A model generated the notes under the pieces. That model saw nothing but the letters and a program-made list of their open reading frames with translations. It was not told the origin of the DNA and did no database searches. Positions 46,959-59,025 of a stretch of DNA of 64,000 nucleotides are shown here, in pieces (the first letter of the stretch is position 1; the number at the start of each line of letters is the position of its first letter). Location of the stretch: the NCBI GenBank assembly GCA_007644065.1, contig VJWN01000016.1, positions 62,001 to 126,000 of the forward strand, given 5' to 3'. A program made the position numbers and the translations under genes. The DNA comes from Margaritispora aquatica. Lineage: Eukaryota; Ascomycota; Leotiomycetes; Helotiales; Discinellaceae.

Positions 46959-49900
46959 TCACTGGACTCTCATCCTCTGCAGAATAACCGGCACATCTGA
47001 GAAGTCAACTCCATATTCCACACTCTCCTTCATGCTCTTCCTCGTCGCATTCCCCATCTTCCCCGTCGTCCTCACGCCCGCGCTGCCTACAAGGCCCATG
47101 CCAGGTTCATATCCATACCCCAATCCACCAGAGAAGCGATCAAGAACCAGCATCTCACTCGTGGACGTCTTGCGCTGATGGATCGTCTCTGGCAGGTACT
47201 GTGGCTGCTGATACACTGGTTCTGTGTCGTAATACTCGGGCTCGGAGGCGTATTGTTGGATATTCTCCTTGTTGTGGTGTGAATAGTCTGCTGAGCCGTA
47301 TGTGTGGTTATACTCGGGTTGGTTGTAGTACTGTTGATTCGAATTATTGTAGCCAGTATTGCTGCTCCAAGACGGCTGGTGCTGCTGAGATGTATCGAAA
47401 CTCTTGCCACCGTGTAGCATGTGTGGTCGGCTGTATTCCATACTTGGTCTTCCGCTTCCACCTCTACTCAAACTCTCGCCGTGTGATCTAGCGTCCATAC
47501 TTCGTCGACTCCTCAATTCATGTTGTTGAGAAGCTGGATGCTGAAAATCGGGTCGAGATGCCTGAGGGCGTGCCATTTCCATACTTGTTCGTGTCGATAG
47601 TGCCTCGCCAGCACTCTTCTTACGCTCTGCCCATGCTCCTGCTGTGTTCTTCCATACATCTGAGATGCTATCCTGTGGTGGGAAGGATGGAGCAGGAGGT
47701 TGAGGTGCTGTGCGATTAGGTGGAGGGGTTGGTAAGGACCTCTTGGCTATAGCTACTGCACCTTTTTGAGTCTGCATTGTGACTGGTGGTGCAGCTTTCG
47801 GTTTCTGGTATGCGAGACTAGGTTGATCTTGGATATGCTGAGTTCCATACGCTCCGTAGGATGGCAGAGATTCCCTTGAGAGAGCTTGCTGGAATGAGTA
47901 AGGTCTCCTACCATTGGCATGAGCTGAAGGTGGTCCCTTTGAACTTAAACGAGGCGCACTTCTGTTGTCACCAGACCATGGATTACTGTTTTTAATAGAC
48001 TCGTAGCTTCTTCGAGGTCTGATAACCGTGGATGCATGGGACTCTTGGCTTGCCGTTCGAGACATGATAAACCGTTGAGCAGCATCTGCTTCGAACTGAG
48101 CAGTCATAGACTTGGCTTTGTCGTTTCCAGAAGAAGCATTATTCCTAGGAAGCGTACCAAGCGCAACATCATACGGTGATCTACCAAGAGAAGACGAAAT
48201 GGCATCATAAGAGGTAATGTGAGCTTCAAATTCGGATTGCAAGTTTGCTCTACTGGTAGGAGCTGGGCTTGGATCACGAGAAGCAGGCCTTGAGAATGAC
48301 TTTCTGGGAGTCCATCCTTGGGCTGGTCCAGGGCTTGGATCACGCGCCGCTGAAGCTTGGAATGAGTATCTTATAGGCTGTGCTTGTGGTGGGGGAGGAA
48401 CTGGTTTATTAGTTTCTATTTCCTGGAACGACTTCCTTGGATTCCAGTCTTGAGCTGGGCCTGGGCTGGGAGCTCTAGAAAGGGGCTTTTGAAAAGAATC
48501 TCTTGCTCTTCGTGCTTGCAGGGGCTCAGGACTTGGGTCCCTAGTTTTGGTTTGCTGGAAAGACTTCCGAGGTGTTGGTTCCTGAGCAGAAACTTGAGTC
48601 TGAACCTTTGGAAGGGGAGTTGGCTCGTTACGAAATGATGGCAATGAGTTTCTATCCCGGCTTTGCTCGCGAGAAGCTGGCAACTGAACCGGTTTACTTG
48701 GCTTCCAATCTTCTGCTGGTGGAGGCATTGGACTTGATGCCTGAAATGTGTGTCGTTTATTGAAATCAGGTCGTGGAGCCCAGGATGTCGCTGAATCTTC
48801 CTGAATAGTCGGTTCAGTTGGAATGGCTGGCAATGCCCCTTGAAGTCTAGCAAAATTCAATTCATCTCTGACTTCTGCACTGCCAACAGAAAAGATAGTA
48901 CCAAGAGTCTCCTTGCTTGCTGTTCGTCTCAGTTGCGTGGTGCCAGATGAGGTATTTGCGAAAGTATTTACCGGAAACGACTCGACACGCTCATCTAGTT
49001 GTCGGCGAATCTCGAAAGACGGGACTGGGATTCGTAGCACTTCACTAGGGGAGCGAAACGCCTGGACTGTGAAGACTGGCTCGGGTTGTGGTTGAAAAGA
49101 TGAAGGACGGGATACTCTTTTCGTGAGCTTTTTTCGCTGCCAAATTGATGACGAAGCTGAAGATACAGACTTCTCTGATTCATCAGCACTACCATCACGA
49201 GCTTCTCGGACGTTCTTAACAACAACAGGCATGCTCTTCCTCTTGACCTCGTTTTTTGGAACTTGCAAGTGTGGTTGGGCTTGAATTGTCGCTTTTTCTA
49301 CAGATTGTCGAAGAAGAGATGAAGAAGGCAATGGTGAGACCTGTTTCGTGGTTTCCAAAACCTTCTCGACAATCCTTTCAGTGGGTATTGCAGGAAGCGA
49401 TCTTTTGCTACGGAGACTATCCTCTGGCCCGATTGACGAATTCACGGAGTAAGTGCTTGATGGTACCCGGACAAAAGTTTCGCGAATTGGCGTTGGCGGA
49501 TCTTTGGGCGGAACTGCTGGGCCATCCTTTTTGAAAGATCTGGATGAGACTATAGAGCCATAACCACTGTCTGCTTTCGCTAAAGGCTTTGGATCTTTCT
49601 CGCGCGGACCCTTGGGTTTTAGGATAGGACCTCCTTCATACGTTGAATCGAAGGAGCGAGGCATTCGTGGAACCCCTTCTAAGTTTGGGGTATTTGGCTC
49701 AGGTGCAAACAAATCATCCTCAATCGCAGTATGCTTACTAGTTGATTCCAGCCGAGGCGATGGAAATGGCGAATTATCAAATGAAAAAGGACTCGATGCT
49801 ATTTCTTGCTGATACTCATGTGCCAACTCTAGCGATTTTGTTGGAGAATGCGTGCTCTTGAACAAAATTTCTGTGGATTGAAAGTCAAATAGCGCGAATG

Positions 49901-51208
49901 AAGGGTCTGGAATGTCGATCGATAGGAATTCCGTGCTGGCGGTTTGTCGCAAGGGAGACTCGGAGCGAACAACCCATGGCGCTACCTTTCTCGCTTCAGC
50001 TGGTACTGACAGAGTATTACTTCGATGACTGAGACCATGACGCTGTTCCCTTTCAATACTTTTCCTCGGTTGTCCCGGAATCGTGTATTCATCCCCTCCG
50101 CCCAAGGAATGCGTCCTGCCATCTCGGGTAGAGGTTGGGCTTGCGGCGCCATTTGTGATTCTTAGAGATCCTAGTTTGAACGCTCCGATATGTCTGTAGT
50201 CTAAATCTGTTGGTGTCTCTGTGCGAGGTCCTGGTTCAGCAAATGCCGAATTCGGTCCAAATTCTGGAAGTCCAGTAGGTGGGAAATATTCATCATTTGT
50301 GGGGGGATAATAATGGCTTGGAAGCTCAACTGGCACCTGTATTTGCGATGGCAGCGAACGACGAGAATCTATTTCCACTGGCCTGGTAGCAATTCCATGT
50401 TGTAGCAAAGATCTCCTCCGTATCGGGCCATATCTCTCCACATCAGAACCTTTCACGGAGCCTGCAACTGATGTCCCATTGTCTGAAGGCTCATATATGG
50501 AATTCCTCCTCGATATTCCTTTAATTTCTAGGTGAGAAACCTGTTGTTGGAGGTACGGGGAGGGAAGTTCTGCGACGAGTGAAAGTCGATTCAATTGTTG
50601 TTCGTATTGCGCAGCTTGTGCTTGGTGGAACGACATCCGCGTCCGGAGTGTATGCCTGTTGAAAGTTAGTTAATTAGACAGCAGATCGCTTCGCACAGTT
50701 CTCCATACAGCTCCTCTGATATATCATATTGATGTTGCTCTACAGGTGCCACAGGAGGTTCAGTCACAAATGAAAACCCTCTTGCTCTTGGTACCGGTTG
50801 CCTCGACCATCTATGAGACGGTGCATTAACAGAACTTGGTTCAACAAACTCTGGCGCAAGCTCAGGATCTAATTCAGGCTCTCTCTCCTTTACTTTCTCG
50901 CTCCTCGAACGGAACAAACTCATTCGTCTCTTCTGAGTTGGTTCATCCTTTCGCTTTACTGGAACATCACCAGCTTCGCTTGGCAGATTACTGTCCCTCC
51001 TGTTCCTTGAAGCATGCTCATTATTGATCGATACTGAGTTTCGACGACTCGCTGGAGCTGATTTGGTGTTTAACAGATTAAGGTTCGAATTGTTGTTCGT
51101 TCTAGGTTTGGACAACTTTTTTGGGAGCTTTCGCGGTGCAGGTTCTGGGGCAGGTTCCAGCACAGGTTCATTCTCCGATTTCCGGGAGAATAATTTGGAG
51201 AACCTCAT
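46959..51208 (-). CDS. Large disordered Ser/Pro-rich protein, function unknown
   Basis: Two exons (51208-50697 and 50655-46959) joined by a 41-nt intron (GTGCGA...ATTAACTAAC...CAACAG) give 1,402 residues. The start MRFSKLFSRKSENE is the first ATG of exon 1. A short helical block at the exon junction (YDISEELYGELHTLRTRM...AQAAQYEQQLNRLSLVAELP) is likely a small coiled-coil. Almost everything else is low-complexity and rich in Ser, Pro, Arg and Gln. Between about residues 690 and 830 there is a degenerate repeat built on SPGPAQxWxPRKSFQ, five or more copies. The last 25 residues (MKESVEYGVDFSDVPVILQRMRV) look ordered and may be a conserved tail. Basic-S-x-S and S-P sites suggest phosphorylation. 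I do not recognise a family. Confidence 0.8.
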
Positions 51209-54194
51209 TACGACTTGTTGATTCCATCCATTTTCTTGCTCCAGGGTCCCAAATCTTCCTAAATGTCCAAAAAGAGAGGTGGTTGGGGAGGGGTTGCTTT
51301 GGCAGTGGGAAAGTGAGAAGACGATGAGACGAGAGTAGCTCGATATCCGTGACAATCAAGACTAGGATTTATTAGAGTTAGGTTGCAACTAGGATCTGAG
51401 GACCGGAAAGGCGAAGATCCAAATTAGTGCACCGGAACCGTGGCTTTGGTTGAACGTTTCAGGTTTTCTGTGTTGCCGGCCGCGGTTTGGACCTTGATTT
51501 CGTACCAAATCGTTTAACGACGAGATACTCAACTTGATGGAAAGACAATTGGACAGAGAGGGGTAAAGGATAGAGAAAGATAGAGGATAGGATGAGAGTG
51601 AAGAAAGAAAAGTCTCTCCTTACCCCGGCATCTGCCATAGACCGGAATAGTCTTTCTATTGAAAATGGTCAAAATGAGATGGCTTTCTGTATGTTTTGGA
51701 TTATTTTCCGAATAGAGTCTCAGTCGTTGTCCGGTTGTCCATTGGCGCATTTCCAAGGTAAACATGGTCTAAGGGGCACTAAGGGGCCGTTCATGGATAG
51801 CACAAGGGTAGAACTAGCCAGTTGCAGCCAGCTGAAGGCGCGCATCCACATGATCGACAGAGAGGGCCGGTCGCATCAACATCAAGATTCGGATACGATG
51901 TGGCTGTTAGTGGGCTGTACTCCAAAGTATCGCTTCGCTACGCCACAGTGGCTGTCTTGAAAATAACCCATGGTATTAAATGGTATATTAAATGGTAAAA
52001 TAGTATATTGGTTTTTCCGTCATGTTCAGATGACATTTCAAGATCAAGATCAAGAACTAGGAACTAGAACAAGAAAGAATAAAAGACGAATAAGAAGAAT
52101 ATCCAATCTTTGATCTTGGCGGGCACAGAAGATCCGGATGAACGATGAACGCATGGACAAGGTTAGCAAAGTCGCAAATAAGGAATTTGGAATTTTGGGA
52201 CTTTGGCGGTTGAAAGCCCACTTCTGTTGCCCTCCACTTTTGATATCCCTCCATACCTCAATACCTAGGGAAGCTGAAGAGTGAAGGCTGAAGCGGACAG
52301 CGGTGAATAACCTGAGACTCGATAAGCCATGGATACCTTGTAGATCTGAATTGGAGAGAGAAGGGAAGCAGATTGGATTGCAGCTTGAGCGAACCGAGAA
52401 GCAATGAAGACCATTCACCATTATTGTGATTGCGTGGCAGGTAGCACAGCTTATGGTATTATAACTATCTGATATTACTGTTGTATGGACGTTAAGGCCA
52501 GACGTTGAACGCATACGCATGCGCATGAAGCAAGAAACAGAGACGAGAATCAGGATATGGGGGATGCTAGTCCACGGGCTACGATAACCCTGTACTTGGG
52601 TACGGTGCTCTTCGGCGAGCACGGCTGATCATAATGAAGTATTGGACTGGATCTGCAATCGTTTGAGATCTTGCGTGTGGTTGGTTTCGAACGAGCATTG
52701 TTTTCGTGAGAAGCCCAAACTTTGAACAGTCGGACGAGCTCGAGCTTTTCTTTCTTCTTGAGCTGATATGTTCCGTTCATTCGGGCCTTGGACAAAATTG
52801 AAACTGATATCCAACGTTGGATGAATTGCGGGACGAAAATGAGACGATTCGAGGCGTTTCTCGTGATCATGATCAGCCTCACTTCTTGATGTGGAAAATA
52901 TTGATTCAACCATTTCGGGGATTGGAAGCAAGCCATGCAGTATTGGACAGGCAAGAAGTTCTTTTGTTCTGCAATGTTAGGCGGCTGATGGACTTGAAGG
53001 TTTCGAATGAAGTGGATGTATCTGAGATGAAGAAAGTGAATGTTGAGTTAGTGTCTCTCATTCAACAGACGCCGCTCAGGAGGTGTTAGAGAAAGTTGGT
53101 GGCCTCACTCAACCCAGAGTCTCAGTGCCATGCAGTAAGTGTTGCAAGTGTTGCCAGTCACGCAAAAATCGAGCTACTCCTGCGTGTTGATGTCTTACCT
53201 CACTCTTCATTGTTGACCTATCCCCCATTCCCCCATTGTCGTTCATCATACCACCTCCAGACTCCATCCTGCACATGCAAGAACGGACGTTGATACGGCC
53301 TACGAGTAGCGAAGCCCTACTATAGCTGTACTGATGTCGAGTATAGTATCACGAGATGCATTCTAGACCGATCTGCCAATGGAGATTCATGTTCGATGTC
53401 ACGATACTTCACTCTTGGCGCTGTCAGTTCTCCATTGCAGGCCGGTTTGCCTCCGGACTCAATCCACGAACTGTTCGTTATCTCTGGCCGCTCAACTGCC
53501 CGCAAATCATTGGGTCGATTCAATCCAGACGGGCGGGGATGTCCTTCACACAAACCCAAAAATTTACTAATATCAAGAACATCAGGTGTGTAATAGGTGT
53601 ATAGGCAAGAGAGAGAGGGGGTTGAGCTGCTGATGGATTGACATCACAGGTCAATGATTGAATTTGAAAAGAACACTTGAGGGTGTTTAAAGAGCTCTCA
53701 GGCGAGTCGTGTTTTATCTTTTCTCTAGACACGACACTACAGTACTGTACGGACCAGAAGATAGAAGATAGAAGATTGGTTAGAAGCTTACGAGGATCCT
53801 TAATCCTTACTTTGAAGCGATTTAACTTCAGGGACCATCGTCGCTAAAGGTTGGGGGGGGGGGGCTGACTTCGGGCACAGTCCCTTCTCTAGTCCTCTCT
53901 TGTCCTTCTCTTGTCCTTCTCTTGTCCTCTCCAGTCCTCCTCTCCAGTCCTTTCTCTAGTCTCCTCCACAATTTCCACCTGACAGACTGGGATGAATACC
54001 CAATCATAGAGATAACATTCACACCCTCCTCCTTCCCATCTGGACGTAACTCCGAGATATCGATAACAATACTATTTGGACGACACACTCTAGACTTCCT
54101 TCTATTGCAACTTCTGCAAGAAATCCTGCAAGAAACTGCTTTCAGACATTCTGTCAGGGTGCTCGTCAATGCCTCAATTTAAGAAATTGTCAAG
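51209..54194. other. 3-kb divergent intergenic region
   Basis: Lies between two divergent starts. Open frames are short and conflict with each other on both strands. A CTCTTGTCCTT-type tandem repeat and a pyrimidine-rich leader (about 53,880-53,960) precede the regulator gene, and a G-run occurs near 53,855. No gene called. Confidence 0.5.
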
Positions 54195-56788
54195 ATGGAA
54201 ACCATAACAATACCATCCCCATCTGCCTTTCTAGCTTCGCCAGTCCTCAAGCCAAATCCCGAACCACCACCTCCTCCTAAGCGCAAAGCTACCACCAGTA
54301 CAAAGGGTACGGTGACACCAAAGAAGTCAACGGGAGGAGTAAAGCCAAAGCAATCTAAAAGTCGCAATGGTATGTACTTTTTGTGTCCACTTGCCTTATC
54401 TTGACTATGATAAGGCATGATATTGCATTTGGTAGACATTAACTGATATGTCTGCAAAGGTTGTATTACGTGCAAGGCGAAACGATTAAAGTGCGATGAG
54501 ACAAAGCCAAGCTGCCAACAGTGCCACAAGAGAAGTGTAACGTGTGGAGGATATAAGAAAGATTTCAAATGGAGGCCCTTCGAAGAGACGACATTCACAA
54601 ATAAGGTTGTACCTCCGAGGTCAAAGCGAAGTACGTCCAGATACTCGGGTCTGAGAACTCTGCTAATGCATTATAGATTCTGTAGTGCTCAGTAGAGCCC
54701 CAGATCCTATTCCTGCTGCCAGTCCTTCCACCGATGGATCTTCAGCTTCCACACCAGGTGCAGAGGTCGAGCAGGATGCCTCCATGCAAGAGTCCTTCTT
54801 CCACGCAGCTGTCCCAACCCCGCCAGCTGCTGGCTTCTCTCCGATCAACTTCGCAGATATGCAGTTCGATCATGCGCCAATATTCGACATGAGTACACCA
54901 CCATTCATGCGCGAACTGCCCAGACCAAGGTTTGAGCCAGATTCGGTGACCAGGAGTTTGAGTAGTTTATTTGATGACCCAAACCCCACACCACCACAAA
55001 CGTCAAGGCCAAGTTTTTCGGGACAATCGCCGAGACTAATTGATTTGCTGTTACCAGGTTCCGAATTAAATGCAAGGCCAGGGACAGTTATCATACCTCC
55101 GGTTAGACTGCCGTCTCCTACCATGGAATTGTCGCCTATGATGCAACATAATTTCCTCCCGGATAATGAGCTGCCTCAGAAAGATTTGGAGGACGATGTT
55201 GAGGAGATCATACGAGATCCGTTGTCGTCCGATGCAGAAATGTGGATGATGAGGAGTCCTCTGAATGTATCGAGGTCAAGGACTACAACGCCAATTATTA
55301 CCAAGAATAATCCATTCAGCAAGATTTACAGACAACCGGAAGTACAAGCTGGAAGTCCAGAAATGTTGATGTTACGGTTTGATAAGCAGACTTGTGGCAT
55401 TCTATCTGTAAAAGATGGGCCAACAGAGAACCCCTGGAGAACACTAGTATGGCCTCTCGCAAGAGATTCACCTGCTCTATACCATGCAATAGCTTCCATG
55501 ACTGCATTTCATACATCCAAAGAGAAGCCAGCTCTGAGAGTTGACGGGATGGAGCACATGAGACGAAGTATTCGTTCGCTGGCAACCGGCATTGAGAAGA
55601 TGCGTACAGATACTGCTCTTGCGACCACTCTGGTTCTTGCATTCTCCGAGTCTTGGGACCAGCACATTTCCACTGGCATTGAGCATTTGAGAGGCGCGAG
55701 AATTCTGGTCAATCAGGCATTAATTTCTCACAAGAAGAGAAATCTGATAGGAGATGACCTGGCTCGCTTAAGATTTCTCTGTAATACTTGGGTATATATG
55801 GATGTCATAGCACGTCTGACTTCTGTTGACGAGGATGAGTCGAGCGACTTTGATCTTGTCATGGCACCTTTGAACTCACCTCTGCTATCAGGCAATACTC
55901 ACGAGATTGATCCTCTGATGGGATGTGCATCTAGCTTATTCCCATTAATTGGGAAAGTAGCAAATTTATGCCGCAAGGTGAGAAAGGTCGATTCAAATTC
56001 TATTGCTATAATCAGTCAAGCTATTGAGTTAAAAGAGGCGATTGTTCAGTGGTCTCCTCCACCTCTACTGTTGATTGAAAGACCCGAAGACCCAACATCA
56101 GAAATCCAACATGCATTACAAACAGCCGAGGCATATAGGTATGCCACACTACTCTATCTTCATCAAGCTGTCCCAGAAATTCCTTCATGGAGCTCGGCGC
56201 AGTTGGCAAAGAAGGTTCTCGTGTATTTGGCGACAGTGCCTCTATCATCACGGCTGGTTATTGTGCAAATTTACCCGCTCCTGGCGGCCGGCTGCGAGGC
56301 ACACGACAAGGAGGATCGACAATGGGTAGAAGAGAGATGGCAATCTATGGCAAGCAGAATGTGGATTGGCAATATCGATAGATGCTGGGAAGTCATGCAA
56401 GAAGTGTGGTCCAGACGAGATGAAGCAGAGGCTGTAAAGACGGCGATGGAGAAAGGCAAACAAAGGCCGGTGATCGAGCATTCTGAAAGCTCAAAGAGAA
56501 AATTTGAGGAAGAGCTGGCTATGGATGACATGTTCTCATTCTCGGACATGCTGAATGGTGGGTCGGCTAAGAAACAGAGAACGAGTTTCTCGGGATATGC
56601 TGCGGGAACAGGACAGCAACCGGAACGGAAACGAGTTCATGAGCCTATCGACGAAGAGATGGATAAAGATTTGACCGTCAGAGGGCGATTGCACTGGGTT
56701 GGCGTGATGAAAGATTGGGAATGGGAAAGTAAGTTGAGGTCTTCCATTTTGGGATCATATCTAATATCCGACAGTCCTGTTAGGATAA
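54195..56788 (+). CDS. Zn2Cys6 transcription factor
   Basis: Four exons (54195-54369, 54460-54630, 54677-56728, 56775-56788) with introns of 90, 46 and 46 nt give 803 residues. The binuclear zinc cluster is complete: Cys60, Cys63, Cys70, Cys77, Cys80 and Cys87 (C-x2-C-x6-C-x6-C-x2-C-x6-C). A basic Lys-rich N-terminus precedes it and GGYKKDFKWRPFEE follows it. A long acidic, Pro-rich linker leads to a fungal-specific helical regulatory domain at about 330-640 (CGILSVKDGPTENPWRT...ASMTAFHT...). The last intron splits the C-terminus, and splicing gives WEWEILLG, a short tail of the kind seen in Pro1-like regulators. The gene binds DNA in the nucleus; targets are unknown. Its 3' end lies 9 bp from the end of the next gene on the other strand. 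Confidence 0.92.
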
Positions 56789-56797
56789 ACCATTTCT

Positions 56798-57562
56798 CTA
56801 ACGACTCCTTTTGCTGAAGAATCTTCTAAATCCTCCTTCTTGAGGACGCAATATGACACCGTTACTACACGTACCCGGCCTTCTGTACGTGTCTTCGATA
56901 TCTCGAAGCCCCTCTCCGAAAGCTCCCCTCGACTTGAATGGCAATGGGACATCTGCATGTGCTCGCTCAGTCTCATGTACGCAAACTTGGTGTTGTCCTC
57001 GATCGTGCATATCTGGTCGTCTGTAAGTGTCCTCATTTTGTCGAAGTCCATGTCCAAATTCTCCTCTCTGAGATTCTTCTGGATGCAACCCGCCTACATG
57101 CCTACGCTCTTGCTCCTGCTCCCACGGCAGCGACACCCCTTGTACGCTCGACGCTGGTTGCCTATACCTATCCTCAATATCTCTGAGGCCTTGACCGAAT
57201 GCCCCGGTCCTCATCCGTTCTGGCCATGAGCATCCTACACTCCCTAGCTCTTTCTCGTCAGCTCGAATCTGACAATGTGCACGCTCCAAGTCTTGTGCTT
57301 GGTCAAATGGCGACCTCAGGATCATAACTTGACATTGTTCCTGTGGTATGTTTTCGTGGAGCGTGGAACTCATCGAGAGATTCGATATCGAAAGTCGTCT
57401 CATTTCATCAGGAAGGCCATTCTCATCTCCTGGATATGCGTATGGGTGAGAGATTTGCTTCGCCATCTCGATCAGCTTTGGGGGACCGTTGGAAACAGGT
57501 GTTAAATCGAGCTGCTCTTTCTTGAGAGCGGACTTTGATTTGAAGCGAGAGAAGAAGCGCAT
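56798..57562 (-). CDS. Three-repeat protein, function unknown
   Basis: Single exon, 254 residues, ATG at 57562. Not a family I know. Three copies of a 17-residue motif G(A/E)FGxGLRxxEDxYRxP occur at residues 120-136, 167-183 and 213-229, spaced 47 and 46 residues apart. Each is preceded by a charged E(R)(A/R)H segment, so the true unit is about 46 residues. Both ends are basic and aromatic (MRFFSRFKSKS at the start, RRFFSKRSR at the end), which could bind membrane lipids or nucleic acid. The stop lies 9 bp from the stop of the convergent Zn2Cys6 gene, so their 3' UTRs must overlap. There is no signal peptide or membrane span. Confidence 0.72.
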   Translation of the reverse strand: MRFFSRFKSKSALKKEQLDLTPVSNGPPKLIEMAKQISHPYAYPGDENGLPDEMRRLSISNLSMSSTLHENIPQEQCQVMILRSPFDQAQDLERAHCQIRADEKELGSVGCSWPERMRTGAFGQGLRDIEDRYRQPASSVQGVSLPWEQEQERRHVGGLHPEESQRGEFGHGLRQNEDTYRRPDMHDRGQHQVCVHETERAHADVPLPFKSRGAFGEGLRDIEDTYRRPGTCSNGVILRPQEGGFRRFFSKRSR

Positions 57563-59025
57563 GTTGGTTTGCGGATTTTTTGTTATGTGTTATGAAATGT
57601 CTTGCATTCGAAGCTTGCTCGGCGTAGCAGTTTAGCGGGTGTTTGGTATCGGAAAGCATGGTGTTTGGCGTTACCTTGTCCTCCTTTTGTCTCGTCCTCT
57701 TGGTTATGTTACGTCTCTCCTTCTGGAATTTGACACTTTGGCTTATGGATCGGTTTGGCGCTTCTGCTTTTGATCGGGGAAAGGAGAGGGGAAAGGGGGA
57801 AAGAGGTAGCAACATGGATTGGAGGGTACAGATTGGATGCCAAACAACCATTTCAACACAAAGTGTAGAGTACTGTGAACACTTTATATATCTAGCGATG
57901 TCCGTCTCGCTTACAGGGAGTAGCCCTCGGCTAGCGATGAATTCAATTAATTCAAGCCTTTTCAGGTAGACTCCACATGATGCCGCTCTTGCTCTTGCGT
58001 GCTTCGTTTCCGAGCGAAAGTATCGTCCGGTCCTTTTTGGTCTTGTCTGCAGTGTGTTGTGTGTGTGTTTTCCCATGCTAGATGTGGAGTCGGAATGGGA
58101 TGATGGTTGGGTATCGGGTTTTTGGCGTGGCGTGGTTATACGATGTGCTGGGAGGGAGCTTGGGGCTTGGGGGAGCGTTTATGCCTCGCCTCGCTTCGTG
58201 TTTGCTGAGTGAGGTAGTGATAAATTGATGATGCGTCTCTGGGATTTGTGAAAGGATGGAATTCGAGACGGGGAACATCGATGGGATATGATGGGAAAGT
58301 TTGATGGCAGATTTATAGTTGTCGCTGGACTAACTGTGTGAAGGATGGGCTTGCTTTGCTATTGCTATTGCATATCCTTGATATCCACCAGATGAAAATG
58401 ACTACACTTGTTTTCGGAAGCGTGAGGCCTGTTCACAGGTTTACATTTATTACATAGGCAGCTCTGCTCTACTACATGTAATCCAACGCAAAATTTTGGC
58501 TCACCTGATGAAAAGGAGTATGGTGAAGTGAGTATGGTAGTCAGTCATTCTGTTGTTGCCAAGTGGTGTGGCTGGCGGGAGGCGCGCTTAGAGTTTTGTC
58601 CTGTGTTTGCATATGGATGGAGATGGAGATCATATTGGGTGATCGGAGGAAATATTTGGTCGAAATTGAAAGAAACAGGGATGATGGGAACTAAGAATCC
58701 AGGCATATGGTGATCTTGACTCGTGGGAGGCGATGGAGCATCCATGTTGGTGTTTGGGAGTGATGAGGGCAAGGTCGTGGAAGTTTAGCGAACGGGAAGG
58801 GAGCGGAGCGGAGACAGGCGGGAATAGACAATGGAGAGTGGACGGGAGAGGTGTGGTGTCATGTGACTGACATACCGCTCCGTTTCATTACTTGATCTTA
58901 TCACATGACTTTGGTCCTGCTCAGCGGGAACTAAAATAAAGAAGACTTGGCAAACGGTTACAACTACCTCACCATCAAGTTTATCCTTCTCAATTACTTT
59001 TTATTCTTTATCTTCACTTCTCAAC
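57563..59025. other. Divergent promoter region
   Basis: 1.5 kb between two divergent starts. Inverted CATGTGA/TCACATG words lie about 45 bp apart (near 58,861 and 58,904), upstream of the ankyrin gene, and could bind a bHLH-type factor. No gene is seen. Confidence 0.5.

Noticed and set aside
52050..52954. Minus-strand frames of 190 and 134 codons in the gap before the regulator gene.
   Set aside because: They conflict with each other, start partly at non-ATG codons, and contain no recognisable domain or continuity.
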